IMG/VR virus record: IMGVR_UViG_3300004448_000162
Span: 1-24,328 of that record
Reading direction: 5' to 3' (one strand)
DNA from: a virus
Length of the DNA: 24,328 nt
Shown here one piece after another: positions 1 to 9,582 of this stretch. A model generated the notes under the pieces. That model worked only from the letters and a program-made list of their open reading frames with translations. It ran no database searches and was not told the DNA's origin. Numbering within the stretch: the stretch's first letter is position 1; each line of letters begins with the position of its first letter. The translations under genes were made by a program, and so were the position numbers.

Positions 1-3000
1 CTAGTTCTATAACCTCTTCTCATTGGTGTCACTATCTTTTCTTCATCAGGGTCCACACCTAACATATAATCTCTTAGTCTATTTGGATATACTTTTCCTT
101 CTTGATAATTCATTATTGCGTCATAAACGCTCTTTTGACCATCAGTTAAGTTTTTATAAAGATCAGTAACGTTTTTTGCTCCCAACGCTTTTTTTATTTT
201 CTTCATTTCAGAATCACTGTAATCATCAAAATTGATACCTTTTTTACCTAAAGTATTTAATGTTTCTGTTGTATTTAAAAACCAGGAAGCAATAGGTGGT
301 AAACTCCATTCAGCAGGTTTTTCAGTTATTATATTATAAGCTACGTTTCCAACGTATCCTGGTAACCCAAGCCCTTGTAAGTTGGAATTTATAGCGTCTA
401 AAAGTAGTTCTACAGATTTTCTTTCTTTAACTTCATCACCTTCATCATTAATAAATGCGTTTACAATTCCATTACCAACCGCCAAGAAAGGGACAGACCA
501 CATTACACTAAAGAATATAGCATCAGCTATTGCTTGCTTTTTTTGTTTGTTGTTTAAGTTTTTCCAATCTCTGGTATCTTCATACGCTCCTAATACTTTA
601 TTCATAGCTGAAGTCTGAGCTGTTTTATAAGTAACAAATAATTTACCTAATTTACTTCTAGCTACTTTTCCTAAAGCATAATCAGCTGATGTCTGCTGAG
701 ACTCATTAGATTCTTCAACAAACCTTTTATAAGTATAGTTCCAGGCATCTTCAAAACTCATTCCTTCTCTCATTTTCTGCTTATGAACAGCTACAGCAAA
801 AGGAACACCTCCACTAACTACACCAATAGCATCACCCATCATTATTGGAGACATAGCTATCTTTTGTAAGGTATTTGTAATTGTATTGTATGTAGAATTT
901 TTATCTAGCCCATCAATAGCTTTACTTAATAAAGGATCTACTTGAGTTTTTTTAATTCTTTCTTTAAGATAAGGACTTTGTAATATTCTAACTGCGATTT
1001 CTCTACCATTATTTGTAGATAGCATTTTTGGAAATCCAAGGGCCCAATCAACAGGATTAATACCATCTTTATATCCAGCTACAGAATAGTTTATAAAAGA
1101 AACAGCCTGTTTTGGAATATTCTTTACAGACATAGCTAGGTTAGTTACTATTCCAAATCTATTTAATTCCAGAATAACTTTTTCTAAAGACTTGACAGGA
1201 TCTGCGTTTAAATTAATTTGGCTATCTAAAGCTTCCATTAAAGATTCAAACTTAGCCTTCCCTAATTTTTGGTATATAGCTCCTATGTTTGGTTTATTAA
1301 ATACCTCATTAATACTTTCAGCAATCGGCATCATTTCCTTTGCGTGACTCATACTTCTGACATAAGAGATAAACATATTAGTAGCATCTAAATACAAATC
1401 AATTGGATCAGCGTTGTCAGTTCTTTCTTTCATCCTGTTTGAAAGAGCACTTCTTGTTATAAAGTCACCACCTTCGTCTAAAGTTTTTAATCTTTCTGTA
1501 GCACCAACTATACCAGTTTCATCTACTTTCCCTGCTTTATTATCAGGTACATATAACTCTTCTTCAAACACCATGTTGGTAGCTTTTTCATAAGTAGGTG
1601 CGAAGTCAGGGGCCATTTCTTCAAAAACTTTATAAAGATTATCTCCAAACTCTTTTATCTTAGGATTAGCTTCTATATACTTATCAAACTCTTTTTCATT
1701 AACACCTGATCTCTCTAGTATTTTATCAAACTTATCTGCTTTATTTAGTAAATTATCTTTAGCTGTACCCTTTAATTCTTGAGCATCCTCCCTCATTTGA
1801 GTAGCTCTTTTCTTGTAAAGGTTCTGGATAGCTACATACCTGCCTACCTGACCATTGTTTATTGTAGTTCCCCTTTTACTTACTACAACTGAGGTAGGAT
1901 TAAGTAATCCGTCTACAGTTTTTGAAAGTTCTTTAACTCCTTTTTTCTTACTGCCAAATACATCAGCCAAGTAGTTGTTATACATGTTCGTATACTTTCT
2001 TCTAGCTACTTGATTATTGGTATAAGCATTTTTAATTTGTTTTACAACCGGCTCTAATATTTTTCTAATTTCAGGAGCACCACGCCATAAAGGTTTCATT
2101 AAGTTTTCTATCGTTGCTATTTGATTAGCTGGATTTATTTTACCTCTTAATACACGAATAGGACTTCTTACATAATCTCTTTGAACTTGTTTCAAATCAA
2201 TAGAGGTATAAGCTTTAGTATTTTCGATAGGTAAGAATGGGTTGTCCTTCAAGAAGCTTTTGTAATTCCCTGGAGTGACCTCATAAGTATCATTAAGTAG
2301 TACAAATCCATTAGGATTATCATTAAAAAACTTATCTAATTCTTCTATTGTATCTATTTCTTTGAAGTCTTCTTTTTTATAAAGTTCTTTAGAAACATCT
2401 GCTTGCTTCTTATATCTAGTTATATTTTGTAAACGTTGAAGTGCATCTTGACTTGCTTTACCTTCTGTAACTATTTCTGTTACTACTTCGCTAAGTGCTT
2501 TAAGCTCTTCAGTAGTTTTGTTCTTTAAGTCTCCTATTTTTAAATCGTCTCTTATTTCTTTTAACTTCTTTCTGGATTCAACACTTATTTTAGGTAATTT
2601 CTTTGGAGAATATAGAGTATTTTTTAAGTATCTAATATTATCTTTTCTAATTATAGGATCCAGTATTTGATTAACCCCTTGTATTATCTCATCTATTTTA
2701 TCCTGAGTAAGTTTAGTATCAACAGAGCTTTTTATTATTCTTCTTACTTGAGCTGGTGTATACTTTTGTTTAGGTAATCCTAACTCTTTGTATTCTTTTT
2801 CTAAGTCTTTTAGTATCTCATCAATCTTAGTAATAGTTTCTTTATTTAAGTCTAGTGCTCTTTCACTTACTTTAGAATCTCTTTTTAGTTGTTGAGCCAA
2901 TTCTTGCAACTCTGTTTTTGGTTTTGCTTTAGACTTAGCTTTAGGTTTTTGAGTAGGTTTTATTTCTTTAGGAGCTTGTGTTTTGTAACCTGATATTTTT

Positions 3001-6000
3001 TCTTTTAAATCTTTAACAACCTCTTCACTTTTAAACTCACTAGCTTCTTCTCTAGCTAAGTCTTTCTCAAGTGTCTCTACTATTTTTTCTTTCGCTTCTT
3101 CTTTAACTTCTTCGGAAGCGACTTCGACTTTGTCTCCTTTTGCCACTGCTCCGCCATCTTTGGCTTGTTGGCGTACATCCACTTCCTTTGTGCTTTGCTT
3201 TTGAACGGCATCTTTCTTTATTTTAGTTTGTAATAGTTTACCCTCTTGCTTAGTTTTATTTATAATTTCTTGCATAGAATCAAGCTTATTACTCAAACCT
3301 TCTATGTTATTATTTAGCAAGTCTTTTATTAAATCTAATGATAGTTTTTGCTCTAATGATGAAACAGGTATGGCATCATATTCTTTCTTAATTTTATTTA
3401 ATGCATCAATGTTGAATTTGTTTAAATACTCAAACCCATCTACCACATTAGTAAATTTAAGAGAACTATTTTCAAAATCTTCAATGCTTTTTATGTCATT
3501 AGAAATCTGATTTTCTTCAATATCGTTATTTCTTTCAATCCAATTTTTTAGTTTGTCTACTTTTTCTTGTAAATACTTTACATCAGGCCTGTCTCCTCTA
3601 GAAGATAGCTCTCTAAGGATATCTCCAGCATTTTCAATTCTTTCTCTAATTACTTGAGATTCACCCCATATTTTTTTATTACCAACTGTTCTTTCAGCAG
3701 TAGCATCTTGCACATCAAAAGTATCTTCAAAAACATCAGCTACCTCTACTTCAGGCTTTTGAACGGCATCTTTTTTAGTTTTAATTATTATCTGAGTTTG
3801 TCTTCCTCCGTTTTGATCATTAGTAATTAACTTAACTACGTCTGCTTTTGAGGCATTTATAGCATCAGTTTCTGCTTGATCATAAGCTTTACCTGGGGAA
3901 AATTTAGAACCGTCAATCTCAACAGTTTCTATAGTTGCTCCTTTAGGTATTATGTCACTTATAACTTCTTTCTCTCCTTTGTATTTTTCAGCGGTGGATA
4001 TATCTTCAGAGTAGAATTTACCTTCAACATCTGGATGTCTGGTTTTTATAGTTCCATCTGCATTTCTCTTACCACCAGTCCCCTTGTATATAGTTAAATC
4101 TGTTTCAAGGACTTCGAGTTCTACCGGTTCTGGAGCAGCTTCTAAACTCACTTCTTTGCTTATTCCTAAATCTTGTTTTTGTTTCTTAGTTAATTTATCC
4201 TTCATCTTAGGATTCATAACTTTTTCCATTGGTAATGTCTCTGGAGTTCCGACTACCTCTCCAAAAGAAAGGCTGACAAAATCCATATTAGAAACGGTAT
4301 TTGTTGATGGTATGTTTTGGCTACCTACTGTTGTTACACCATCTACTTTTTGTTCTACTGTCCTGCTCCCATCCTTTTTAACAGTTACTTCCACAGTTCT
4401 AACACCTTCACCTGGCTCTGTTCTAATGGTGTAAATATCTTTACTTAAAGGTATCTGAGAGTCTTTAATTGTTTCAACCTCATCTACTTCTTTAGTTTCG
4501 TATTCTTTAGATAATTCTTTTAAAGCTTGATTAGTGTTTAATCCTTCTCTTCTCTTTGCTTCAATTTTGCTAACCAATTCTACATTATCTTCTTGCCACT
4601 TGATGTTTCTTAATGTTTTCTCTCTTCTATTTTTGTTAGTAGCTAAGTCAGTTAGTAACTCTGAAGTTGTCTCTGGAGTCTCTGATATTGTTTTAAGTTC
4701 TGATTCTATTTCATTAGACCTTTCATTTAAACTATTCAGTTCTTTCTGAGTTGCCTCATCCCTAAATTTTAGTTTATCTAATTCTTCTGCTTCTGCCTTT
4801 ATTCCTTCTAGCTCATTTATCTTTTCTATTACGACAGACTTAGTCTTACTATTTTGAACTCCTATTTCAGAACTGTTCTTTAATACTTCCGAAACTTTAT
4901 TAATTACATCTTGACCTTCAGCAGCAGTTATGTTATTATTCTTTACTTGAGACTTTACCGAGTTGCTTATGTTCTTTAGTTCTGCTGGAGTAGAGCTAAT
5001 AAAACTATTTATTTCTCCTGCATCTAAATTGACTTCAGTTGGTTCTACCTCTCCTTTTACAACGTCTTTTGTTATTTTTTTAAGACCACTGTTTTGTTTC
5101 TCTTGCCTATCTCTTTGATTAGTTACATCTTGAATTTGTTCTTTAGCAGCATTTAAATTTTCGTTGTAGCTTACATCTTGTATTATGTCAACTAACTTAT
5201 TCTTGTCAGCAGCTGTACCGTTTTTGTTAACTGCCTCTATACCACTTTCAATTAACATGTTTTCAGTGTATGCTTCTCCTTCAGGAGGCTTAGGCGCTTG
5301 TGACTTAACCCATTTCCAATCTATCTTTCTTCCTCTAGCCTCTAAAATATCTTTACCTAAAGCATCGTGAAATTTTTTATAAGTACTCTTTTGAGCAATA
5401 TTTGCAGCAAGCATAACTGACCATAGTTTAAACCCCTTTTCTATTGGATCTTCTCCTTCGGGATTTTCAGGCGTCTTACCATATACTACTTCATCCCAAG
5501 CTATACCAGCTTCTTTACCTTTAATAATTGATTTATCAAAAAGCTCAGCTGCATATATTACAGTAGTTGTTACACCAGCTTCTGCTCCCTTACCAACTAC
5601 AAACTTACCAGTATTGTACCCAGGAATTGAAGCACTTAAGACATCGTCTATTACTTTAGCAGCAGGCAACTTACCTAACAAGGTGCTTCCAGCTTCTGCT
5701 ACTGGAATAAGAACTCCAAAAGTAGCACCTAACAAAGGATCATATTCCTCTTGCTTATCAAGCATAACTCCGGTTAATCCAAACTTAGTTCCTTCAGTCG
5801 CTCCGCCTGCTAAAATTTTCATACCTAAACCTGCCCAGGTGCCATATTTTTTTGTAGCAAATACCGTAGCAGCTTCTAGTACTTGAGGTATTTTAGTAGA
5901 CTTTAGTACTGCTCCACCAGTTCCGTACAGCTCTAAAACCATTCCGCCAATATTACCCGTAAGTTCTTGTGTTTTTTCACCAAAGGTTAATTCAGATGAT

Positions 6001-7610
6001 TTTTGTAATTCGTCTATTGCTTCTCCACTAAAACCTTTTTCTTTTAATACATTTGCTAATGGTTGAGCTTGAGTAACTTTAACTTTAAATTCATTGCTTC
6101 CAGAACCAAAAGAGATGTCAGGGTTTTTACTATATTCGTCACCAAAAACAGTAGATATAAAACCTGATTCTAAACCAGATAAATCTATTAAAGATTTATT
6201 CTCTTCTGCTGGGGGAAATTTATTTAATTCTACGGCTCTGTTAACTGCGTCAAATTGCCTTAGCTTTTCATTAAGCTGTTTAGCAAGAGGATGCTCACTC
6301 ATTATTTGAGGTATTATTCCTTTAAACCCATTATCTTTTTCATTAGGAAAGTTCTCTAACTGAAGTTCAATATTTTTATCTCTTGGATTATCAAACTCTG
6401 CGCCAATAAAGTTCGCTGCTTTATTAACTAAACCTGTACCTTCATCGACTATGCTTCCTAAAAAAGTTCTTTCTTCTAGTACGTCTTCCTTGTTTCTTTT
6501 TACTTGCTTACTTAAGTTTAAAACGTCATAATACAAATCGGTTCTTATCTTTAATAACTCTTCTTCTCCTGTAGTCTCAGACATTTTCTTAGCCTCAGCA
6601 TCAACATTGTCTGTATATTGAATAACAGGTGCAGGTGCGTTTATCTTAAGTACAAATTTTCCGGTAAATGGGTCGTAGATTTTTTGAGACTTGTCATTAG
6701 ATTCTAATAAAGGATTCGATGTCTTAGACCATTCTTTAGTTACTTTATCTAATTCCTTTTGCTTAGACTCTTTCTGCAGCTTGAAATTCTGGTAATTGGT
6801 TTTATCCTCTCCTCTGAGCTCCTCTACTTTTACAGGGATTATTTTTTCTCCTGTGCTAAACTGCAGAAGACTTCTCATCTCCATGTCAATATTTTTTATG
6901 TCTGCCTCTAGCTTTCTTTTATTCTTATAAAGATTTGAAGTGTTAATATTATCCTCTACTTTTTCTCCATCTATAAACCTATCTTCATCTGCTTTAATAT
7001 ATAGATTAGCAAAGTCTGTGACTTTATTCTCTTGAATAGAAAGAGCCTCAGTATTACTTATCCCAGGCTTGTTCACACTCATCACTTCTCCTTGAGGGTC
7101 TGTTCCTACTACCTTCCTCATTGTAGTCTCTTGAATGTTTTTTAAATCGGAGTCTTTATTTATCTCACTTATGGATTCAGTAAATACCTCTTGCTCTACT
7201 TCTGATGCAGGGCGCATACTTGGGTCTTTTATTATACCTGGTGTGGATGTTCCTGATATCCCTGGTATTTGCTCTTCTACAACAACTTCTGTTTCACTAG
7301 GAGTTTTAACTTCTTCTTCTAAAACTGATGCCTGCGAAGTACTCTCGTTTCCGACCTCGGTAGTAGATTCCGTAATTTCCTCTTGAGAATCTGAAACCAA
7401 TTCCGTTTCTTCTTTTTTTTTTAAACCTGCGTTGTTAGCCCAAGTATCAAAGTCACTAGATGTTAATTCACTGTCTATTAAATAACTGTGGATATTGGCT
7501 TGAACATCACTAGATCCAGACACGTTTGTTTTCCAAGTATCAAAGTCACTCTGAGTTAAGCCTTTTTCTGTTAGATGAGACCATATATTATTAAGAATTT
7601 CTTCGTTCAT
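1..7610 (-). CDS. Giant polyvalent-type virion (ejected cargo) protein, 3' end outside window
   Basis: An uninterrupted frame of 2536 codons starts at ATG 7610 and is still open at position 1. In order it shows: two copies of a SDFDTW-containing unit (residues 10-29 and 40-60); a Glu/Ser/Thr-rich linker (64-120); a Gly/Ala-rich hydrophobic stretch (about 545-700); a coiled-coil-like region (910-1050); a candidate ADP-ribosyltransferase-like segment (1170-1275, motifs IYKGTGG, KFYSED, ADVVKL); two KKDAVQK repeats (1279, 1465); a Lys/Pro linker (1545-1567); long helical regions; a conserved-looking segment with SPIMMGD and SNESQQTS (about 2250-2305); and a hydrophobic segment (2353-2380). This mosaic fits phage polyvalent proteins, which are packaged and injected. 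It follows two probable cargo genes 9 bp downstream. crAss-like phages often carry a giant RNA polymerase here, but I see no DxDGD motif. Virion location and ART activity are inferred. Confidence 0.8.
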   Translation of the reverse strand, partial: MNEEILNNIWSHLTEKGLTQSDFDTWKTNVSGSSDVQANIHSYLIDSELTSSDFDTWANNAGLKKKEETELVSDSQEEITESTTEVGNESTSQASVLEEEVKTPSETEVVVEEQIPGISGTSTPGIIKDPSMRPASEVEQEVFTESISEINKDSDLKNIQETTMRKVVGTDPQGEVMSVNKPGISNTEALSIQENKVTDFANLYIKADEDRFIDGEKVEDNINTSNLYKNKRKLEADIKNIDMEMRSLLQFSTGEKIIPVKVEELRGEDKTNYQNFKLQKESKQKELDKVTKEWSKTSNPLLESNDKSQKIYDPFTGKFVLKINAPAPVIQYTDNVDAEAKKMSETTGEEELLKIRTDLYYDVLNLSKQVKRNKEDVLEERTFLGSIVDEGTGLVNKAANFIGAEFDNPRDKNIELQLENFPNEKDNGFKGIIPQIMSEHPLAKQLNEKLRQFDAVNRAVELNKFPPAEENKSLIDLSGLESGFISTVFGDEYSKNPDISFGSGSNEFKVKVTQAQPLANVLKEKGFSGEAIDELQKSSELTFGEKTQELTGNIGGMVLELYGTGGAVLKSTKIPQVLEAATVFATKKYGTWAGLGMKILAGGATEGTKFGLTGVMLDKQEEYDPLLGATFGVLIPVAEAGSTLLGKLPAAKVIDDVLSASIPGYNTGKFVVGKGAEAGVTTTVIYAAELFDKSIIKGKEAGIAWDEVVYGKTPENPEGEDPIEKGFKLWSVMLAANIAQKSTYKKFHDALGKDILEARGRKIDWKWVKSQAPKPPEGEAYTENMLIESGIEAVNKNGTAADKNKLVDIIQDVSYNENLNAAKEQIQDVTNQRDRQEKQNSGLKKITKDVVKGEVEPTEVNLDAGEINSFISSTPAELKNISNSVKSQVKNNNITAAEGQDVINKVSEVLKNSSEIGVQNSKTKSVVIEKINELEGIKAEAEELDKLKFRDEATQKELNSLNERSNEIESELKTISETPETTSELLTDLATNKNRREKTLRNIKWQEDNVELVSKIEAKRREGLNTNQALKELSKEYETKEVDEVETIKDSQIPLSKDIYTIRTEPGEGVRTVEVTVKKDGSRTVEQKVDGVTTVGSQNIPSTNTVSNMDFVSLSFGEVVGTPETLPMEKVMNPKMKDKLTKKQKQDLGISKEVSLEAAPEPVELEVLETDLTIYKGTGGKRNADGTIKTRHPDVEGKFYSEDISTAEKYKGEKEVISDIIPKGATIETVEIDGSKFSPGKAYDQAETDAINASKADVVKLITNDQNGGRQTQIIIKTKKDAVQKPEVEVADVFEDTFDVQDATAERTVGNKKIWGESQVIRERIENAGDILRELSSRGDRPDVKYLQEKVDKLKNWIERNNDIEENQISNDIKSIEDFENSSLKFTNVVDGFEYLNKFNIDALNKIKKEYDAIPVSSLEQKLSLDLIKDLLNNNIEGLSNKLDSMQEIINKTKQEGKLLQTKIKKDAVQKQSTKEVDVRQQAKDGGAVAKGDKVEVASEEVKEEAKEKIVETLEKDLAREEASEFKSEEVVKDLKEKISGYKTQAPKEIKPTQKPKAKSKAKPKTELQELAQQLKRDSKVSERALDLNKETITKIDEILKDLEKEYKELGLPKQKYTPAQVRRIIKSSVDTKLTQDKIDEIIQGVNQILDPIIRKDNIRYLKNTLYSPKKLPKISVESRKKLKEIRDDLKIGDLKNKTTEELKALSEVVTEIVTEGKASQDALQRLQNITRYKKQADVSKELYKKEDFKEIDTIEELDKFFNDNPNGFVLLNDTYEVTPGNYKSFLKDNPFLPIENTKAYTSIDLKQVQRDYVRSPIRVLRGKINPANQIATIENLMKPLWRGAPEIRKILEPVVKQIKNAYTNNQVARRKYTNMYNNYLADVFGSKKKGVKELSKTVDGLLNPTSVVVSKRGTTINNGQVGRYVAIQNLYKKRATQMREDAQELKGTAKDNLLNKADKFDKILERSGVNEKEFDKYIEANPKIKEFGDNLYKVFEEMAPDFAPTYEKATNMVFEEELYVPDNKAGKVDETGIVGATERLKTLDEGGDFITRSALSNRMKERTDNADPIDLYLDATNMFISYVRSMSHAKEMMPIAESINEVFNKPNIGAIYQKLGKAKFESLMEALDSQINLNADPVKSLEKVILELNRFGIVTNLAMSVKNIPKQAVSFINYSVAGYKDGINPVDWALGFPKMLSTNNGREIAVRILQSPYLKERIKKTQVDPLLSKAIDGLDKNSTYNTITNTLQKIAMSPIMMGDAIGVVSGGVPFAVAVHKQKMREGMSFEDAWNYTYKRFVEESNESQQTSADYALGKVARSKLGKLFVTYKTAQTSAMNKVLGAYEDTRDWKNLNNKQKKQAIADAIFFSVMWSVPFLAVGNGIVNAFINDEGDEVKERKSVELLLDAINSNLQGLGLPGYVGNVAYNIITEKPAEWSLPPIASWFLNTTETLNTLGKKGINFDDYSDSEMKKIKKALGAKNVTDLYKNLTDGQKSVYDAIMNYQEGKVYPNRLRDYMLGVDPDEEKIVTPMRRGYRT
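3197..3215. repeat. 19-bp direct repeat, copy 1 (inside giant gene)
   Basis: GCTTTTGAACGGCATCTTT occurs here and again at 3755-3773, exactly 558 bp apart. Both copies are read in the same frame on the minus strand as K-K-D-A-V-Q-K. The separation is 186 codons, so recombination between the copies would give an in-frame deletion. This copy lies at the edge of a segment of about 51% GC. Confidence 0.85.
3755..3773. repeat. 19-bp direct repeat, copy 2 (inside giant gene)
   Basis: Exact second copy of the 19-bp sequence at 3197-3215. It encodes the KKDAVQK motif just after the ART-like segment. Conservation at the nucleotide level, not only in protein, suggests a recent duplication or a recombining linker. 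Confidence 0.85.
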
Positions 7611-7619
7611 ACTTTATGT

Positions 7620-9578
7620 TTATCCCATATCAACAGCTGAAGTTCCTTCTTCTTTGGGTGCTGGTTTTTTATCTTTTGGAGCTTCTTCTCCTTTAAAATA
7701 AAGTTCTTTTCTTAACTCTTGTAGGAAGTTTTCAAATATATCTTTATTTTCTTTAGTACTTTTTCCTTTTCCGGGAAATGGGTCATTGTCTAATGTGTCA
7801 GATTCTATTACTCTACCATCAGGCATAGTATAAGTAATTTTCATAAAATCATCACCACCTAAAGAGCCTGTACCTTTATCAACTACTTCTATATCTAAAT
7901 TGTCAAAGTCTTTCAAGTCTAAAATGCCAGTGTTTAAAGCAAGGTCTTTAACGTACTGAACTTTCTTTGGCGCGTTTTCTGACCAATCATTATCTATGAA
8001 GTTATCAAAACTGTAAGTTATTGGTTTATCTCCAACTTTTATTTTCTGCGTAAAGTCTGCTTCATCTATAACAATTACCTCGTCTCTTGCTACTTGCTGC
8101 CTGTCTTCTTGCTTTAGTATATTACCTTCGTCATCTACGTAACTATTATAATCTTTATCAAATAACTCATCAATTTCTGCTTGATCTAAATCAGGGTTCA
8201 TTAATCTAGCAATTGCTTTCTGACCTTCTTTGTCGGTGGTTAAATAAGTTTCACTGCCACCATCTGGATTTTTATCTGTTCCTTTTAGATAAACTATTAA
8301 TTCGGTCCCGTTTTTACTATAAACAGCGTCCAATACTTTAGGGTTAGATTTAACACGAGAAGCATCTTTAGATTCAAACGATTCTAATAACTGAGTATAA
8401 GGCTTGTACTCAGGTTCTTTAGGGTCATCACCATCACCAGCAGCTAATCTTTTTTCTTTTGCTTTTCTTGCAGCTATTTGTTCATCTAGTTTTGCTTTTG
8501 AAGCTCTTTGCTGTTCATCTAGTTTTTCTTGTTCTAAATTTTCTTTTAAATAAACTTCTTCAAAACCTAACTGAGTATCAGCTATTGCTTTAGACTTCTC
8601 TCTTAGCCTTTGTTTTTGACCATCTGTTAGTTGAGCTCCCCAGTTTCCATCACTTTCTTGAACCATTAAAACACCATCTTCAGCATCTCTTCCCTCAAAT
8701 CTACCTCCTTTATCTAAATCTCCCTCTTGATAAGTAAAGTACTTTTGGTTTTTATTATTTAATATGTTATCTGCTAAATTACTAGCTACTTGATTAGGTG
8801 GTCCAGTTAAAACTGTGTTGTATATGCCATCTATCAAATTGTTATAATCTTGAAGTAGTTTAGGGTCTCTTTCCGCTAATCTTTTTGATATTCCTTTTAC
8901 AGACTCTATTGGTTCATCTCCTATAACACTTTTAAAATCTCCAGCCTTATCAGTAATGCTTTTAATCGTTGCTTGCAAATCTTGTCTATCAACTAATTGA
9001 GCTCTGAAGTTATTAAGCTGATTCATGTGGATTATATCCCTTTTAATAGGATTACCCTCTTTATCAAAACTAACAGAGTATAAACCACCACTACTAGCAT
9101 TAGGAATTAGTTGTTTGTTTTTAAAATCTGCAGCACTTGCGATTCGTTCACCATTCCATAATTCAATAACAGATGACTTGCCTTCTTTGTTTCTGGTTTC
9201 CATTTCCGCTAACCTTGTCTCAAAGTCATTAGAAAACTCTCCAAATTGTTTCCAATCGTTAGTAACCCTATTCATCAGCATTTTATACTGTGTGGAATTT
9301 ATTTTATTACTACGTAGTTGATTGGTATAGGTCATCATAAGATTCCTATTAGCCTCTACACCTCTTGATACATAATCTGAGAAATCTTGACTTACTCCTG
9401 TTGTAAAGTCATTAATAGCAGCTTCTGTTTCTTGCTGAATGTTTAAATCTGTTTCTCTCTGCTTTACTCTTTTATTTACCTGACCAACAAGCTCAGTTTC
9501 CACTTCTCCTAAGACAGTATCCCAATCCGTTACTTGGGGAGCTACATAACCTGCATATTCTATAATTTTACTACTCAT
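7620..9578 (-). CDS. Probable internal virion / cargo protein, 652 aa
   Basis: A hydrophilic, mostly helical protein beginning MSSKIIEYAGYVAPQ, with no signal peptide or membrane segment. Residues about 25-140 look like long helices. A highly charged Lys/Glu/Gln/Ala stretch at about 330-400 looks like a coiled coil and ends in a Gly/Asp-rich linker. The C-terminal part is mixed and acidic, and ends in a Lys/Pro/Glu tail. It is sandwiched between the 346-residue hydrophobic protein (4 bp away) and the giant gene (9 bp away), so all three probably share one transcript. Position after the tail genes, together with this composition, is typical of ejection or cargo proteins in podoviruses. No enzyme motif is visible and the function is inferred from context. 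Confidence 0.7.
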   Translation of the reverse strand: MSSKIIEYAGYVAPQVTDWDTVLGEVETELVGQVNKRVKQRETDLNIQQETEAAINDFTTGVSQDFSDYVSRGVEANRNLMMTYTNQLRSNKINSTQYKMLMNRVTNDWKQFGEFSNDFETRLAEMETRNKEGKSSVIELWNGERIASAADFKNKQLIPNASSGGLYSVSFDKEGNPIKRDIIHMNQLNNFRAQLVDRQDLQATIKSITDKAGDFKSVIGDEPIESVKGISKRLAERDPKLLQDYNNLIDGIYNTVLTGPPNQVASNLADNILNNKNQKYFTYQEGDLDKGGRFEGRDAEDGVLMVQESDGNWGAQLTDGQKQRLREKSKAIADTQLGFEEVYLKENLEQEKLDEQQRASKAKLDEQIAARKAKEKRLAAGDGDDPKEPEYKPYTQLLESFESKDASRVKSNPKVLDAVYSKNGTELIVYLKGTDKNPDGGSETYLTTDKEGQKAIARLMNPDLDQAEIDELFDKDYNSYVDDEGNILKQEDRQQVARDEVIVIDEADFTQKIKVGDKPITYSFDNFIDNDWSENAPKKVQYVKDLALNTGILDLKDFDNLDIEVVDKGTGSLGGDDFMKITYTMPDGRVIESDTLDNDPFPGKGKSTKENKDIFENFLQELRKELYFKGEEAPKDKKPAPKEEGTSAVDMG

Positions 9579-9582
9579 AAAG

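Noticed and set aside
1-7610. Virion RNA polymerase in the giant open frame
   Set aside because: Expected by analogy with crAss-like gene order, but no DxDGD or other polymerase signature was seen in the visible 2536 codons.
382-9321. Short plus-strand open frames opposite the giant and cargo genes
   Set aside because: They are low-complexity Ser/Phe/Leu-rich antisense shadows of minus-strand genes, with no promoter, no recognisable domains and no gaps to accommodate them.
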